From positions 1 through 64,000 of the forward strand of contig CADCHE010000003.1 of assembly GCA_902801205.1 (NCBI GenBank): a DNA stretch of 64,000 bases, in the 5' to 3' direction. Positions 55,411 to 63,961 of the stretch are shown in pieces. The translations under genes were made by a program, and so were the position numbers. The notes beneath the pieces are model-generated. The model had not been told where the DNA came from, ran no database searches, and worked only from the letters and a program-made list of their open reading frames with translations. Position 1 is the stretch's first letter. Each line of letters begins with the position of its first letter. Origin of the DNA: an uncultured Bacteroidia bacterium. Its GTDB lineage: Bacteria > Bacteroidota > Bacteroidia > Bacteroidales > UBA932.

Positions 55411-56001
55411 CTAAAGATAGACAAATCCAAACCGGAAGCGGACAAGGACTCCTTTATTGAAATAATAATCAGCATGATACATATATGCATTGTATTTTTT
55501 CAGAAAAGGATCCCTATCGGTGTCTTCTATCAAATAATGATAGATTTGCATACTTCCCTCTTTATCTATAGAATCCGGAACGCCCTTTATTTTCTTCAAT
55601 TCACTTGTATTTATCCCAAGGCCGATTCCACTCTCTGTTACGATGCCTTTTTCCAGACACTTCATCATCGGATATTTCTTTGAAGAATATCCGACTTCAA
55701 ATTCAGCAAATTGATTGTTGCAACTACCTGGATGAAAAATGAAACGAAGATACTGAGTCCCTTCGGCCCCACAAAAGAATACGTCCGGAAAATCCGCATC
55801 CGTATCCAACGAGCCCATCAAATCTCCACAATTCCGAACGACCGATACTTCATTCCATAATTTAATACAATTGTTGATCGTAGAGTCGGGAATGAAACCA
55901 TGCGACTCTTCCTCTCCTCGGTTTTGGTTCTGGCCCTTAACCTGTGAAGAAAGGGTGATAGAAAGCATCAAAAAGAAGGCAAGATTAATGGCTCGAAACA
56001 T
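55411..56001 (-). CDS. Secreted protein of unknown function
   Basis: The 196-residue protein has a signal peptide (AFFLMLSITLSSQVKG) and several Cys residues (NNCIKLW, VRNCGDLMG, FFCGAEG, PGSCNNQ) that could form disulfides. No family is recognised. It is clearly AT-richer than the ribosomal genes nearby, so recent acquisition is possible. It has its own -7 box 33 nt upstream. Confidence 0.6.
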   Translation of the reverse strand: MFRAINLAFFLMLSITLSSQVKGQNQNRGEEESHGFIPDSTINNCIKLWNEVSVVRNCGDLMGSLDTDADFPDVFFCGAEGTQYLRFIFHPGSCNNQFAEFEVGYSSKKYPMMKCLEKGIVTESGIGLGINTSELKKIKGVPDSIDKEGSMQIYHYLIEDTDRDPFLKKYNAYMYHADYYFNKGVLVRFRFGFVYL

Positions 56002-56034
56002 ACGCGTTACATTATGGCTACTTTAAATCGTAGA

Positions 56035-56042
56035 CAAAGATA
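56035..56042 (-). promoter_or_regulatory. -7 box of the 55411-56001 gene
   Basis: TATCTTTG on the minus strand, 33 nt before the ATG. Confidence 0.55.
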
Positions 56043-56055
56043 CGATGTTTTTCCC

Positions 56056-56095
56056 CCAAAAAAAAGATAGCAGAAGCGTTGCTCCTACTATCTTC
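56056..56095 (-). terminator. Terminator of the LEA-like gene
   Basis: AAGATAG (56064-56070) and CTATCTT (56088-56094) close a hairpin with a further AGC/GCT inner stem, followed on the minus strand by about nine U. Confidence 0.85.
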
Positions 56096-56126
56096 TTTTC
56101 AGCATGAATGTCGCCTGCGCGACAGA

Positions 56127-56444
56127 TCAAGCCTTCTTGTCCTTGAGTTCCTGGATCTTGGACTTGGCCAGGTCCTTCGCCTCGACAAAGTCTTCCTTCG
56201 CGTCGGCGTAGGCATCTTTCACCTTCTCGGAAGCCTTGGCGTACACTTCCTTGGCCTTGTCTTTCGCCTCGGCGAAGTCTTCCTTCGCATCGGCATAGGC
56301 GTCCTTCACTTTCTCGGAAGCCTTGGCATACACATCCTTGGCCTTGTCGGCGGCCTGGCCGGCCTTGTACTGCACCTTCTCGCCGAAGGTCACCTTCCCG
56401 TCACCGTTGAGGTCCATGGGGTTTTTCACATTCTCTTCGCTCAT
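56127..56444 (-). CDS. LEA-like repeat protein with an EF-hand loop
   Basis: This 105-residue protein has no signal peptide. Residues 11-22 (DLNGDGKVTFGE) are a canonical 12-residue EF-hand calcium loop. Residues 33-61 and 62-90 are two near-identical 29-residue repeats (starting DKAKDVYAKASEKVKDAYAD) with the Ala/Lys/Asp/Glu 11-mer periodicity of LEA-type amphipathic helices. The DNA repeats too. It may be a stress or desiccation protectant, or a membrane- or DNA-associated helix gated by calcium. The ATG at 56444 is set by the promoter 27 nt upstream. Confidence 0.78.
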   Translation of the reverse strand: MSEENVKNPMDLNGDGKVTFGEKVQYKAGQAADKAKDVYAKASEKVKDAYADAKEDFAEAKDKAKEVYAKASEKVKDAYADAKEDFVEAKDLAKSKIQELKDKKA

Positions 56445-56471
56445 GGGTATATTCATTAAATATTGAATGCT

Positions 56472-56502
56472 CAAATATACAAAAAAAAGAAGGATAGCCA
56501 AA
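56472..56502 (-). promoter_or_regulatory. LEA-like gene promoter inside the rpsC terminator
   Basis: -7 TATATTTG (56472-56479), exact 19-nt spacer, -33 TTTG (56499-56502). The -33 box lies in the loop side of the terminator hairpin. Confidence 0.75.
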
Positions 56503-56516
56503 CCGGCCACCCTTCT
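56481..56516 (-). terminator. Terminator of the truncated S10 operon
   Basis: A stem of about 12 bp (56505-56516 with 56488-56499, with G-U pairs) around a GGTTT loop is followed on the minus strand by seven or more U. It ends transcription 25 nt after rpsC, where rplP would normally follow. Confidence 0.85.
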
Positions 56517-56541
56517 TCGAGTTTCGTAGAGGATATGACGA

Positions 56542-57315
56542 TTACTCGGTACGGTCGGAACGGCGGCCGCCACGGCCACCGCGTCCACCGCGACGGTCGC
56601 CGCGGTCACCGCGTCCACCCCGGTCGCCACGGCCGGGACGGCTGCCTCCCTGCGCATTGGCGGCGGTCACGGCATTCGGAGTCAGGTCCTGCTTGCCATA
56701 ACGCTCACCGTTGCAGATCCACACCTTGATGCCCAGGGCACCGACCTTCGTGCTCGCCACGGCAAGCGCGTAGTCGATGTCGGCGCGGAAGGTATGGAGC
56801 GGAGTACGTCCTTCCTTGAACATTTCGCTGCGGGCCATTTCAGCACCGCCGACGCGGCCGCTGATCTGGACCTTGATGCCCTCGGCACCCACGCGCATGG
56901 TCGAAGCGATCGCCATCTTGATGGCGCGCCTGTAGGAGACGCGGCCCTCGATCTGACGGGCGATGCTGTCGGCGACGATATGGGCGTCAACCTCGGGGCG
57001 CTTGACCTCGAAGATGTTGATCTGGACATCCTTGCCGAAAACCTTCTTGAGTTCTTCCTTGAGCTTGTCGACCTCCTGGCCGCCCTTGCCGATGATGAAT
57101 CCGGGCCGTGCGGCGTGGATCGTCACGGTGATGAGCTTCAGGGTACGCTCGATCACGATCTTGGAAATGCTGGCCTTCGAAAGACGGCTGGTCAGGTACT
57201 TGCGGATCTCGTAGTCCTCAGCGATCTTCTCGGCATAGTTACCACCGCACCAGTTGGAATCCCAACCCCGGGTGATACCGATTCTGTTAGAAATAGGATT
57301 TGTTTTCTGTCCCAT
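56542..57315 (-). CDS. rpsC: 30S ribosomal protein S3 with RGG-rich tail
   Basis: The 257-residue protein has the S3 N-terminal motif [20 protein letters not shown], the KH loop [13 protein letters not shown] and the C-terminal S3 domain ([12 protein letters not shown]). S3 binds the mRNA entry site. The last 35 or so residues are an Arg/Gly/Asp tail of RGG repeats ([16 protein letters not shown]). It is the last gene of the operon, before a strong terminator. Confidence 0.98.
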   Translation of the reverse strand: MGQKTNPISNRIGITRGWDSNWCGGNYAEKIAEDYEIRKYLTSRLSKASISKIVIERTLKLITVTIHAARPGFIIGKGGQEVDKLKEELKKVFGKDVQINIFEVKRPEVDAHIVADSIARQIEGRVSYRRAIKMAIASTMRVGAEGIKVQISGRVGGAEMARSEMFKEGRTPLHTFRADIDYALAVASTKVGALGIKVWICNGERYGKQDLTPNAVTAANAQGGSRPGRGDRGGRGDRGDRRGGRGGRGGRRSDRTE

Positions 57316-57316
57316 A

Positions 57317-57742
57317 TTACTTGCTCTCCTCTACGGTTGTCGGTTGCTTAACGTCGAGAATGACGGTGACGTGGTTCGAGCGCTTGCGGATCCGTCCGGC
57401 ACGGCCCTGCGGGCAGGGGCGGATTCTCTTGAGCGTGCGGCCTTCACCGACCATGATCGTCTTGACATAGACGTTGCCGTTGTCAAGCTCCTTGCTCTTG
57501 TCAGCGTTCTTCTTCTCCCAGACGTCGATGGCGCTGCGGAGGAGTTTCTCCAGGCGGATGGACGCCTCCCGCTTCGAGAAGTGGAGCAGGTCAATGGCGT
57601 GGTTCACTTCCTGTCCCCGGATCGTATCGGCCACCAGGCGCATCTTGCGCGGGGAGGTGGGGACATCGTTCAGTTTCGCGATAGCGGTATTCTGTTTGGC
57701 CTCTTTCAGCCGTTCGGCCATCTCATGTTTTCTCTTTCCCAT
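57317..57742 (-). CDS. rplV: 50S ribosomal protein L22
   Basis: This 141-residue L22 has the conserved [14 protein letters not shown] and the C-terminal loop [20 protein letters not shown] that lines the exit tunnel. It lies 1 nt before rpsC. Confidence 0.97.
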   Translation of the reverse strand: MGKRKHEMAERLKEAKQNTAIAKLNDVPTSPRKMRLVADTIRGQEVNHAIDLLHFSKREASIRLEKLLRSAIDVWEKKNADKSKELDNGNVYVKTIMVGEGRTLKRIRPCPQGRAGRIRKRSNHVTVILDVKQPTTVEESK

Positions 57743-57763
57743 AATTCTGAATGTTAATGAGAA

Positions 57764-58036
57764 TTACTTCTTATTGTTGCCCGAATGGCCTCTGAAAGTA
57801 CGCGTCGGCGCGAATTCTCCGAGCTTGTGACCCACCATGTTCTCCGTAATGTAAACAGGAATGAACTTGTTTCCATTATGAACGGCGACGGTATGGCCGA
57901 CAAAGTCAGGGGAGATCATGCTGGCACGGGACCAGGTCTTGACGACCTCCTTCTTCTTGCTACCATCATTCATAGCAAGAATTCTCTTCTCCAGGGCTTC
58001 CTGGATATATGGACCTTTTCTTAATGAACGACTCAT
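57764..58036 (-). CDS. rpsS: 30S ribosomal protein S19
   Basis: The 90-residue S19 has [10 protein letters not shown] at the N-terminus, [20 protein letters not shown] in the middle and [12 protein letters not shown] near the end. It is a head protein of the small subunit and lies between rplB and rplV. Confidence 0.98.
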   Translation of the reverse strand: MSRSLRKGPYIQEALEKRILAMNDGSKKKEVVKTWSRASMISPDFVGHTVAVHNGNKFIPVYITENMVGHKLGEFAPTRTFRGHSGNNKK

Positions 58037-58062
58037 AATCTCTTCAATTTATTCCGTTACAA

Positions 58063-58890
58063 TTACTTCTTCTTCCTTCTTTCAATGATGAACTTGTTGG
58101 AAGTGGCCTTCGGATTGCGCGTCTTGTAGCCCTTTGCAGGCAGACCCTTGCGGGAACGCGGATGTCCACCGGAAGCGCGGCCTTCACCACCACCCATCGG
58201 GTGATCATGCGGGTTCATGACGACACCACGGTTGTGCGGGCGGCGTCCGAGCCAGCGGTAACGGCCAGCCTTGCCGAAGGATTCGAGATTGTGGTCGGCA
58301 TTGGAAACGGTACCGACGGTAGCGCGGCAGGTCACGAGCACCATGCGGGTCTCACCCGAGGGCAGACGCAGGATGGCGTGGTTTCCTTCGCGGGCGGCGA
58401 GCTGGGCGAACGTACCGGCGGAGCGGGCCATGGCCGCACCCTGTCCGGGACGGAGCTCGATATTGTGCACCAGCGTACCCACGGGGATCTCGGCGAGGGG
58501 AAGGGAGTTGCCCACCTCCGGCGCGACGCCGGAACCGGACTCCACGACCTGACCCACCTTGATGCCGGCAGGGGCGATGATGTACCTCTTCTCGCCATCT
58601 TCATATTGTACGAGCGCGATGCGCGCGCTGCGGTTCGGATCGTATTCGATCGTCTGCACGGTGGCCTTGACGCCGTCCTTGTTGCGGAGGAAGTCGATCA
58701 CGCGGTACATCCGCTTGTGTCCGCCGCCACGATAGCGCACGGTCATCTGGCCGGTATTGTTGCGGCCGCCGCTGCTCTTCAGAGGCTCCAACAACGGTTT
58801 GTAGGGCTTTTTGGCGGTGATTTCGTCAAAAGCGCTGATCGCCTTGTTCCTGGTACCAGGAGTCGTCGGCTTGAATTTTCTGATTGCCAT
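58063..58890 (-). CDS. rplB: 50S ribosomal protein L2
   Basis: The 275-residue L2 has the N-terminal RNA-binding domain ([20 protein letters not shown]) and the [20 protein letters not shown] motif near the peptidyl-transferase centre. The start at 58890 ([14 protein letters not shown]) is canonical and preceded by an AGGAGG site. Confidence 0.98.
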   Translation of the reverse strand: MAIRKFKPTTPGTRNKAISAFDEITAKKPYKPLLEPLKSSGGRNNTGQMTVRYRGGGHKRMYRVIDFLRNKDGVKATVQTIEYDPNRSARIALVQYEDGEKRYIIAPAGIKVGQVVESGSGVAPEVGNSLPLAEIPVGTLVHNIELRPGQGAAMARSAGTFAQLAAREGNHAILRLPSGETRMVLVTCRATVGTVSNADHNLESFGKAGRYRWLGRRPHNRGVVMNPHDHPMGGGEGRASGGHPRSRKGLPAKGYKTRNPKATSNKFIIERRKKK

Positions 58891-58903
58891 TGTTCGTTCC
58901 TCC

Positions 58904-59194
58904 TTAAATGTTGCTGTAGAAATCGATCTTGTCGTCACCCGCGAGGGTCACGAACGCCTTCTTGAAGTGGTTCGTGCGGCCTTTCAGCATGCCGGACTTG
59001 CTGTAACGGGACTTTCTCTTGCCGTGGTAGTTCACGGTGTTGACGTCCTTCACGGTAACATTGTAGAACTGCTCGACGGCCTCCTTGATCTGGATCTTGT
59101 TGGCCTCACGGTCGACGAGGAACCCGTAACGGTTCAGCTTCTCGCCCTGGGCAGTCATCTTCTCGGTTACTATCGGTTTGATTAAAATACCCAT
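58904..59194 (-). CDS. rplW: 50S ribosomal protein L23
   Basis: The 96-residue L23 ([40 protein letters not shown]) is the exit-tunnel rim protein that docks SRP and trigger factor. It lies between rplD and rplB. Confidence 0.97.
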   Translation of the reverse strand: MGILIKPIVTEKMTAQGEKLNRYGFLVDREANKIQIKEAVEQFYNVTVKDVNTVNYHGKRKSRYSKSGMLKGRTNHFKKAFVTLAGDDKIDFYSNI

Positions 59195-59206
59195 CTCTGT
59201 GCTCTT

Positions 59207-59836
59207 TTAACGGTTGGCTCTGGCGGAAAGGATCTCCTGGACGCCGTCGACCAGCACCATGGAATGCGCATTCATAATGGTGTAGGTGTTGAGCTCGTCC
59301 ACCGTGATGACCTTTACCTCCTGGAGGTTGCGGGACGAAAGGAAAATGTTCTCGGAGTTCTCCGGGAGGACGAAGAGGACCTTCCTGTTACCGGCCTTGA
59401 TGTTCTCAAGGATGTGCAGGAACTCCTTCGTCTTGGGAGCGTCCATTTCAAACGGCTCGACGAAAACGATGGCGTTTTCCTGGGCCTTGTAGGTGAGAGC
59501 GGAAACCCGGGCGAGGGCCTTGAGTTTCTTGTTGAGCTTGTTCCGGTACAGACGGGGCTTGGGACCGAAGACGCGGCCGCCACCCACGAAGATATTGGCT
59601 TTCAAGCTGCCGTGACGGGCACCGCCGCCGCCTTTCTGGCGGCCGAGCTTCTTGGTGGAATACGCCACCTCGCTGCGATCCTTGGTCTTGGCCGTTCCCT
59701 GACGCTGGTTGGCGAGGTACTGGACGACATCGAGATAGATCGCATGGTCGTTCGGCTCCACGCCGAACACTTTCTCATCGAGGACAACCTTCTTTCCGGA
59801 ATCGGTTCCGTCGATTTTCAAAACTGGCAATTCCAT
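59207..59836 (-). CDS. rplD: 50S ribosomal protein L4
   Basis: The 209-residue L4 has the tunnel loop KLGRQKGGGGARHGS and the C-terminal domain (RVSALTYKAQENAIVFVEPF). L4 often represses its own operon through the leader RNA. The rplC stop lies 3 nt upstream of its start. Confidence 0.97.
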   Translation of the reverse strand: MELPVLKIDGTDSGKKVVLDEKVFGVEPNDHAIYLDVVQYLANQRQGTAKTKDRSEVAYSTKKLGRQKGGGGARHGSLKANIFVGGGRVFGPKPRLYRNKLNKKLKALARVSALTYKAQENAIVFVEPFEMDAPKTKEFLHILENIKAGNRKVLFVLPENSENIFLSSRNLQEVKVITVDELNTYTIMNAHSMVLVDGVQEILSARANR

Positions 59837-59839
59837 AAC

Positions 59840-60466
59840 CTAAAACTCCAATGTTACATAAGAACCCTTGGCTCCGGGAACGGAGCCCTTGATAACGAGA
59901 AGATTGTTCTCAGGGATGACCTTGACGATCTCGAGGTTGAAAACCTTGACCCTTTCATTGCCCATGTGGCCGCCCATGCGCATTCCCGGGAAAACGCGGG
60001 AAGGCCAGGACGATGCGCCGAGAGAACCAGGCTTGCGCAGACGGTTGTGCTGGCCGTGGGTCGCTCCGCCGACGCCGGCGAAGTGATAGCGGTGCACGAC
60101 ACCCTGGAAGCCCTTGCCTTTGGAAGTACCGACAACATCCACGTACTTGACGTCGTCCTTGACGATGTCCGTCACGGTGATGGTGTCTCCGAGCTTGATT
60201 TCCCCTTCGAAGTCCGCCGCGAACTCGGCGAGCTTGCGCTTGGGAGTGGTTCCTGCCTTTTTGAAATGCCCCTTGAGAGGCTCGCTGGCGTGTATTTCCT
60301 TGATTTCGTCATAGGCAAGCTGTACAGCGGCATAACCATCTTTTTCAACTGTACGCAGTTGCGTGACAACACACGGACCAGCCTCGATGACGGTGCATGG
60401 AATGTTTTTTCCATCAGCACCGAAAACGGAAGTCATTCCGATTTTCTTTCCAATTAATCCAGGCAT
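59840..60466 (-). CDS. rplC: 50S ribosomal protein L3
   Basis: The 208-residue L3 ([40 protein letters not shown]) is the first gene of the operon here. In most bacteria rpsJ precedes it, but upstream is a promoter and then the divergent cdaA, so rpsJ is not in this operon. Confidence 0.98.
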   Translation of the reverse strand: MPGLIGKKIGMTSVFGADGKNIPCTVIEAGPCVVTQLRTVEKDGYAAVQLAYDEIKEIHASEPLKGHFKKAGTTPKRKLAEFAADFEGEIKLGDTITVTDIVKDDVKYVDVVGTSKGKGFQGVVHRYHFAGVGGATHGQHNRLRKPGSLGASSWPSRVFPGMRMGGHMGNERVKVFNLEIVKVIPENNLLVIKGSVPGAKGSYVTLEF

Positions 60467-60505
60467 TGGGTTGATAATTAATTGTTTATAAGTATTTTAA
60501 CTTGT

Positions 60506-60523
60506 CCCGCGCAAAATTGCGGG
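60506..60523 (-). promoter_or_regulatory. Leader hairpin of the rplC operon
   Basis: CCCGC (60506-60510) pairs with GCGGG (60519-60523), enclosing a GCAA/TTGC inner palindrome. It lies at the start of the transcript, a possible feedback or stability element. Confidence 0.4.
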
Positions 60524-60526
60524 CTG

Positions 60527-60557
60527 CAAATGTACGAAATAATTTTCAATTAACAAA
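60527..60557 (-). promoter_or_regulatory. rplC operon promoter
   Basis: -7 TACATTTG (60527-60534), exact 19-nt spacer, -33 TTTG (60554-60557). It gives a leader of about 55 nt before rplC. Confidence 0.8.
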
Positions 60558-60599
60558 GTTTTCCACAAGCCTTCTTCCTCATTTTCAAAGAGAAATCAC

Positions 60600-60607
60600 T
60601 ATCTTTG
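60600..60607 (+). promoter_or_regulatory. cdaA -7 box
   Basis: TATCTTTG, 20 nt before the cdaA ATG. No clear -33 element. Confidence 0.55.
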
Positions 60608-60627
60608 TCGGACTAAAACGGATCGGT

Positions 60628-61464
60628 ATGCTGCTGGGTCTATTCGGCTTCTTGAAGTTTTCCTTTACCGACGTGGTGGACATCCTGATGGTCGCCGCGA
60701 TCATCTTCTTCGTGTTCCGCTGGATCCGCGGGTCCTCGGCCATGAACATCTTCATCGCCGTCATCCTGCTCTTCGTGCTGCAGGTCATCGTGGTGGCGTT
60801 CGACATGAAGCTGATGTCCGCCCTCCTGGGAACCTTCCTCGACGTCGGCGTGCTGGCGCTGATCATCATCTTCCAGCCGGAGATCCGGCACTTCATGCAA
60901 CGGCTCGGCTCGCGGTACAACCTCGGGCAGCGCGGCCGCGAGGTGCTGGCCCGTCTCCTGGGCATCCGGGAGAAACAGCGCGGAAGCGACGAGGTCAACG
61001 AACTCGCCGAGGCCTGCCGGGCCATGAGCGAATCGCACACGGGCGCCCTGATCGTCCTCCCCGGCAAGCAGGATCTCGACTTCATCGTGCAGACCGGCGA
61101 CGAAGTCGACGCACTGGTCCGCAGAAGGGTGATCATGAACATCTTCTTCAAGAATTCCCCGCTGCACGACGGGGCGATGATCATCTCCGGCGGCCGGATC
61201 GTGGCCGCCCGCTGCACCCTGCCCATCACGGAGCGGACCGACATCCCGCCCCAGTACGGCATGCGGCACCGGGCCGCGATCGGCATCTCGGAAGAGACGG
61301 ACGCCGAAGTCGTCGTGGTCTCGGAGGAGACCGGCGAAGTCTCCTTCGTCCGGAACGGCAACCTCACGCCGATCGGCAACATCAACGAACTGAAACTGTT
61401 GCTCGGTTCCGGAGAGAATGTACAGGAAGAGAAAGATGACGACAGAAAACGAAAAGACCATTGA
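60628..61464 (+). CDS. cdaA: Membrane diadenylate cyclase CdaA
   Basis: The 278-residue protein has three N-terminal membrane helices and a DAC domain with LHDGAMII (Asp181) and RHRAAIG (Arg213-Arg215). It makes c-di-AMP from two ATP, a signal for turgor, potassium and wall homeostasis. The start at 60628 opens the first helix. The mutS2 ORF begins inside its 3' end, so the two are coupled. Confidence 0.94.
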   Translation: MLLGLFGFLKFSFTDVVDILMVAAIIFFVFRWIRGSSAMNIFIAVILLFVLQVIVVAFDMKLMSALLGTFLDVGVLALIIIFQPEIRHFMQRLGSRYNLGQRGREVLARLLGIREKQRGSDEVNELAEACRAMSESHTGALIVLPGKQDLDFIVQTGDEVDALVRRRVIMNIFFKNSPLHDGAMIISGGRIVAARCTLPITERTDIPPQYGMRHRAAIGISEETDAEVVVVSEETGEVSFVRNGNLTPIGNINELKLLLGSGENVQEEKDDDRKRKDH

Positions 61465-63961
61465 CCGGCGGCTGGAAGGCAAGCTGGGGTTCGACCGGAT
61501 CCGGACGATGATCGCGGACCGGTGTTCCACGGACTATGCGGCGGACCTGGTCGCGCAGGAAACTTTCAGCACGGACGCTTCGGAGATCCTCCGGCGCCTG
61601 TCCCTCACCGACGAGATGCGGCTGATCGTGATGTTCGAAGAGAACTTCCCGTCGAACGGCTATATCGACTGCCTGGATTTCCTCGTTCCGCTCGGCGCGG
61701 AAGGCTATGACATCGACCTCCACTCCCTCGGCAAGCTGCGGACCCTGGCGGACACCGTCCGCAAGCTGGTCCATTTCTTCGACTCCGTCAAGGACGGGGT
61801 GTACCCGTACCTGAAGCGCCTGAGCGCCCCCGTGCACACCTTCCCGGAGGTCCAGCGGCGGATCGACGGCATCCTCGACCGCTTCGGCGACGTGAAGGAC
61901 GGCGCCTCCGAGGAACTGCAGCGCATCCGGCGCGACCTGCGGAGCCGCGAATCCGCCATCTCCAAGCAGGCGGAGGCCGTGCTGCGCAAGGCGAAGGAGG
62001 AAGGGTACGCCGAGGAGGACGCGGCCCTGTCGGTCCGCGACGGGAAACTGACGATCCCGGTCGCCGCCGCGTACAAGAAGAAGATCCGGGGCATCGTCCA
62101 CGACGCGTCCGCCACCGGGAAGACGGCGTTCGTCCAGCCCGCCGAAGTGGTGGAACTGGAGAACGAGATCGCGTCGCTGCGGGCCGACGAGGCCCGGGAG
62201 ATCCAGCGGATCCTCCACGAATTCAGCGACTTCGTGCGGCCCTACATCCCCGACCTGCTCACGGCGGCCCGGTACACCGGCACCATCGACTTCCTGGTCG
62301 CGAAGGCCCAGGTGGCGCTGGATTTCAAGGCCGGCATGCCGGTGCTCTCGGAGAACGGCGAACTGAACCTGCGCAAGGCGCGCCACCCGCTCCTGGAACG
62401 GACCCTCGTCCGCGAGAAAAAGGAAATCGTGCCCGTCACCGTCCGGCTGACCCCGGCCAAGCACATCCTGCTCATCTCCGGGCCCAACGCGGGCGGCAAG
62501 TCCGTCTGTCTCAAGACGACGGGCCTCCTCCAGTACATGTTCCAGTGGGGCATGCTCGTGCCCACCTCGGAGACGTCGGAACTGCCCGTCTTCGACCGGA
62601 TCCTCGTCAGCATCGGCGACGACCAGAGCATCGAGAACGACCTGAGCACCTACAGTTCCTTCCTGGAAGACATGAAGACGATGATCCGCACGGCGGACGA
62701 CCGCACGCTCATCCTGATCGACGAGTTCGGGTCGGGCACGGAACCGACGGCCGGCGGCGCCATCGCGGAAGCCATCCTCGCCGAAATGGACGCCCGGGGC
62801 GTCTACGGGGTCATCACCACCCACTATACCAACCTGAAGATGTACGCTTCCGGCGAGGACTGCGGCGTCGTAAACGGCGCGATGCTCTTCGACACGGCGG
62901 CCATCGCCCCGCTCTTCCAGCTGGACATCGGCCTGCCGGGCAGCTCCTTCGCGTTCGAGCTGGCCCGCAAGATGGGCCTTCCGGAGCAGCTGGTCAAGGA
63001 AGCGGAGCGCCGCGCCGGCGAAGAGTTCGTGGGCATCGAGCGCAACCTGCGCAAGATCGCCCGGAACCGCCGCGCCCTGGACGAGAAGCTCCAGCACATC
63101 AAGCATACCGACCGCACCCTGGAGACGATCACCGACAAGTACCAGAAGGAACTGGAAGGCATCAAGCAGATGCGGAAGGACATCCTCGACCAGGCCAAAA
63201 AGGAAGCGCAAGAGATCGTCAGCGGGGCCAACAAGACCGTCGAAAAGACGATCCGGACCATCCGCGAGTCGCAGGCCGAGAAAGAGAAGACCCAGGACGC
63301 CCGGCGCGAACTGCAGGACTTCGTCACCGCCCTGCAGGAGCGCAAGGAGAACGAGCAGAAGAACCGCGACGACTACATCGAGCGGAAGCTCGGGCAGCTG
63401 GCCCGCCGGCAGCAGAAAAGCGCCGCCCGCAAGGGAGCGTCCGCCGCGAAGGCGCAGGACAGCGCGGAAACCTTCCGCGACGGCCCGCTCAAGGTGGGCG
63501 AGAAGGTCCGCGTGAAGGACAACGGCATGGTGGGCGAGGTGGTGCGCGTGTCCGCCCGGACCGTCAGCGTCGCCATCGGCAACATCTACAGCCAGATGCC
63601 GCCGTCCCGCCTGGAGCGCATCTCCTCCAACGAATACAAGGCCGCCGCCAGGCCGGCCGCCAGCGCGCCCTCCGCACCGGCCGCAGACCGGAGCGGACTG
63701 CGGGAACGCCGCCTGAAGTTCTCGCCCGAACTGGACGTGCGCGGCGAGCGGGTCGGCGACGCCCTCGATATCGTCATGCACTACATCGACGACGCCCTGA
63801 TGCTCGGGATCGGCTCCGTGCGGATCATCCACGGCAAGGGAACGGGCGCCCTGCGCGACGAACTGCAGAAATACCTCCGGACGGTGCCGGGGGTCGTATC
63901 CGCCCAGGACGAACACGTCCAGCTGGGCGGTTCGGGCGTCACCGTCGTCACGTTCGAGTGA
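61436..63961 (+). CDS. mutS2: Endonuclease MutS2 / RqcU-like
   Basis: The 841-residue protein has the MutS2 core, Walker A GPNAGGKS (349-356), Walker B region LILIDEFGSGTEPTAGGA, a long coiled coil (about 500-670), a KOW-like segment and a C-terminal Smr domain (LDVRGERVGDALDIV, IIHGKGTGALRDEL). The family acts in recombination control or rescues collided ribosomes. The ATG at 61436 fits family length; 61418 is an alternative. The start overlaps cdaA by 29 nt. Confidence 0.94.
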   Translation: MTTENEKTIDRRLEGKLGFDRIRTMIADRCSTDYAADLVAQETFSTDASEILRRLSLTDEMRLIVMFEENFPSNGYIDCLDFLVPLGAEGYDIDLHSLGKLRTLADTVRKLVHFFDSVKDGVYPYLKRLSAPVHTFPEVQRRIDGILDRFGDVKDGASEELQRIRRDLRSRESAISKQAEAVLRKAKEEGYAEEDAALSVRDGKLTIPVAAAYKKKIRGIVHDASATGKTAFVQPAEVVELENEIASLRADEAREIQRILHEFSDFVRPYIPDLLTAARYTGTIDFLVAKAQVALDFKAGMPVLSENGELNLRKARHPLLERTLVREKKEIVPVTVRLTPAKHILLISGPNAGGKSVCLKTTGLLQYMFQWGMLVPTSETSELPVFDRILVSIGDDQSIENDLSTYSSFLEDMKTMIRTADDRTLILIDEFGSGTEPTAGGAIAEAILAEMDARGVYGVITTHYTNLKMYASGEDCGVVNGAMLFDTAAIAPLFQLDIGLPGSSFAFELARKMGLPEQLVKEAERRAGEEFVGIERNLRKIARNRRALDEKLQHIKHTDRTLETITDKYQKELEGIKQMRKDILDQAKKEAQEIVSGANKTVEKTIRTIRESQAEKEKTQDARRELQDFVTALQERKENEQKNRDDYIERKLGQLARRQQKSAARKGASAAKAQDSAETFRDGPLKVGEKVRVKDNGMVGEVVRVSARTVSVAIGNIYSQMPPSRLERISSNEYKAAARPAASAPSAPAADRSGLRERRLKFSPELDVRGERVGDALDIVMHYIDDALMLGIGSVRIIHGKGTGALRDELQKYLRTVPGVVSAQDEHVQLGGSGVTVVTFE

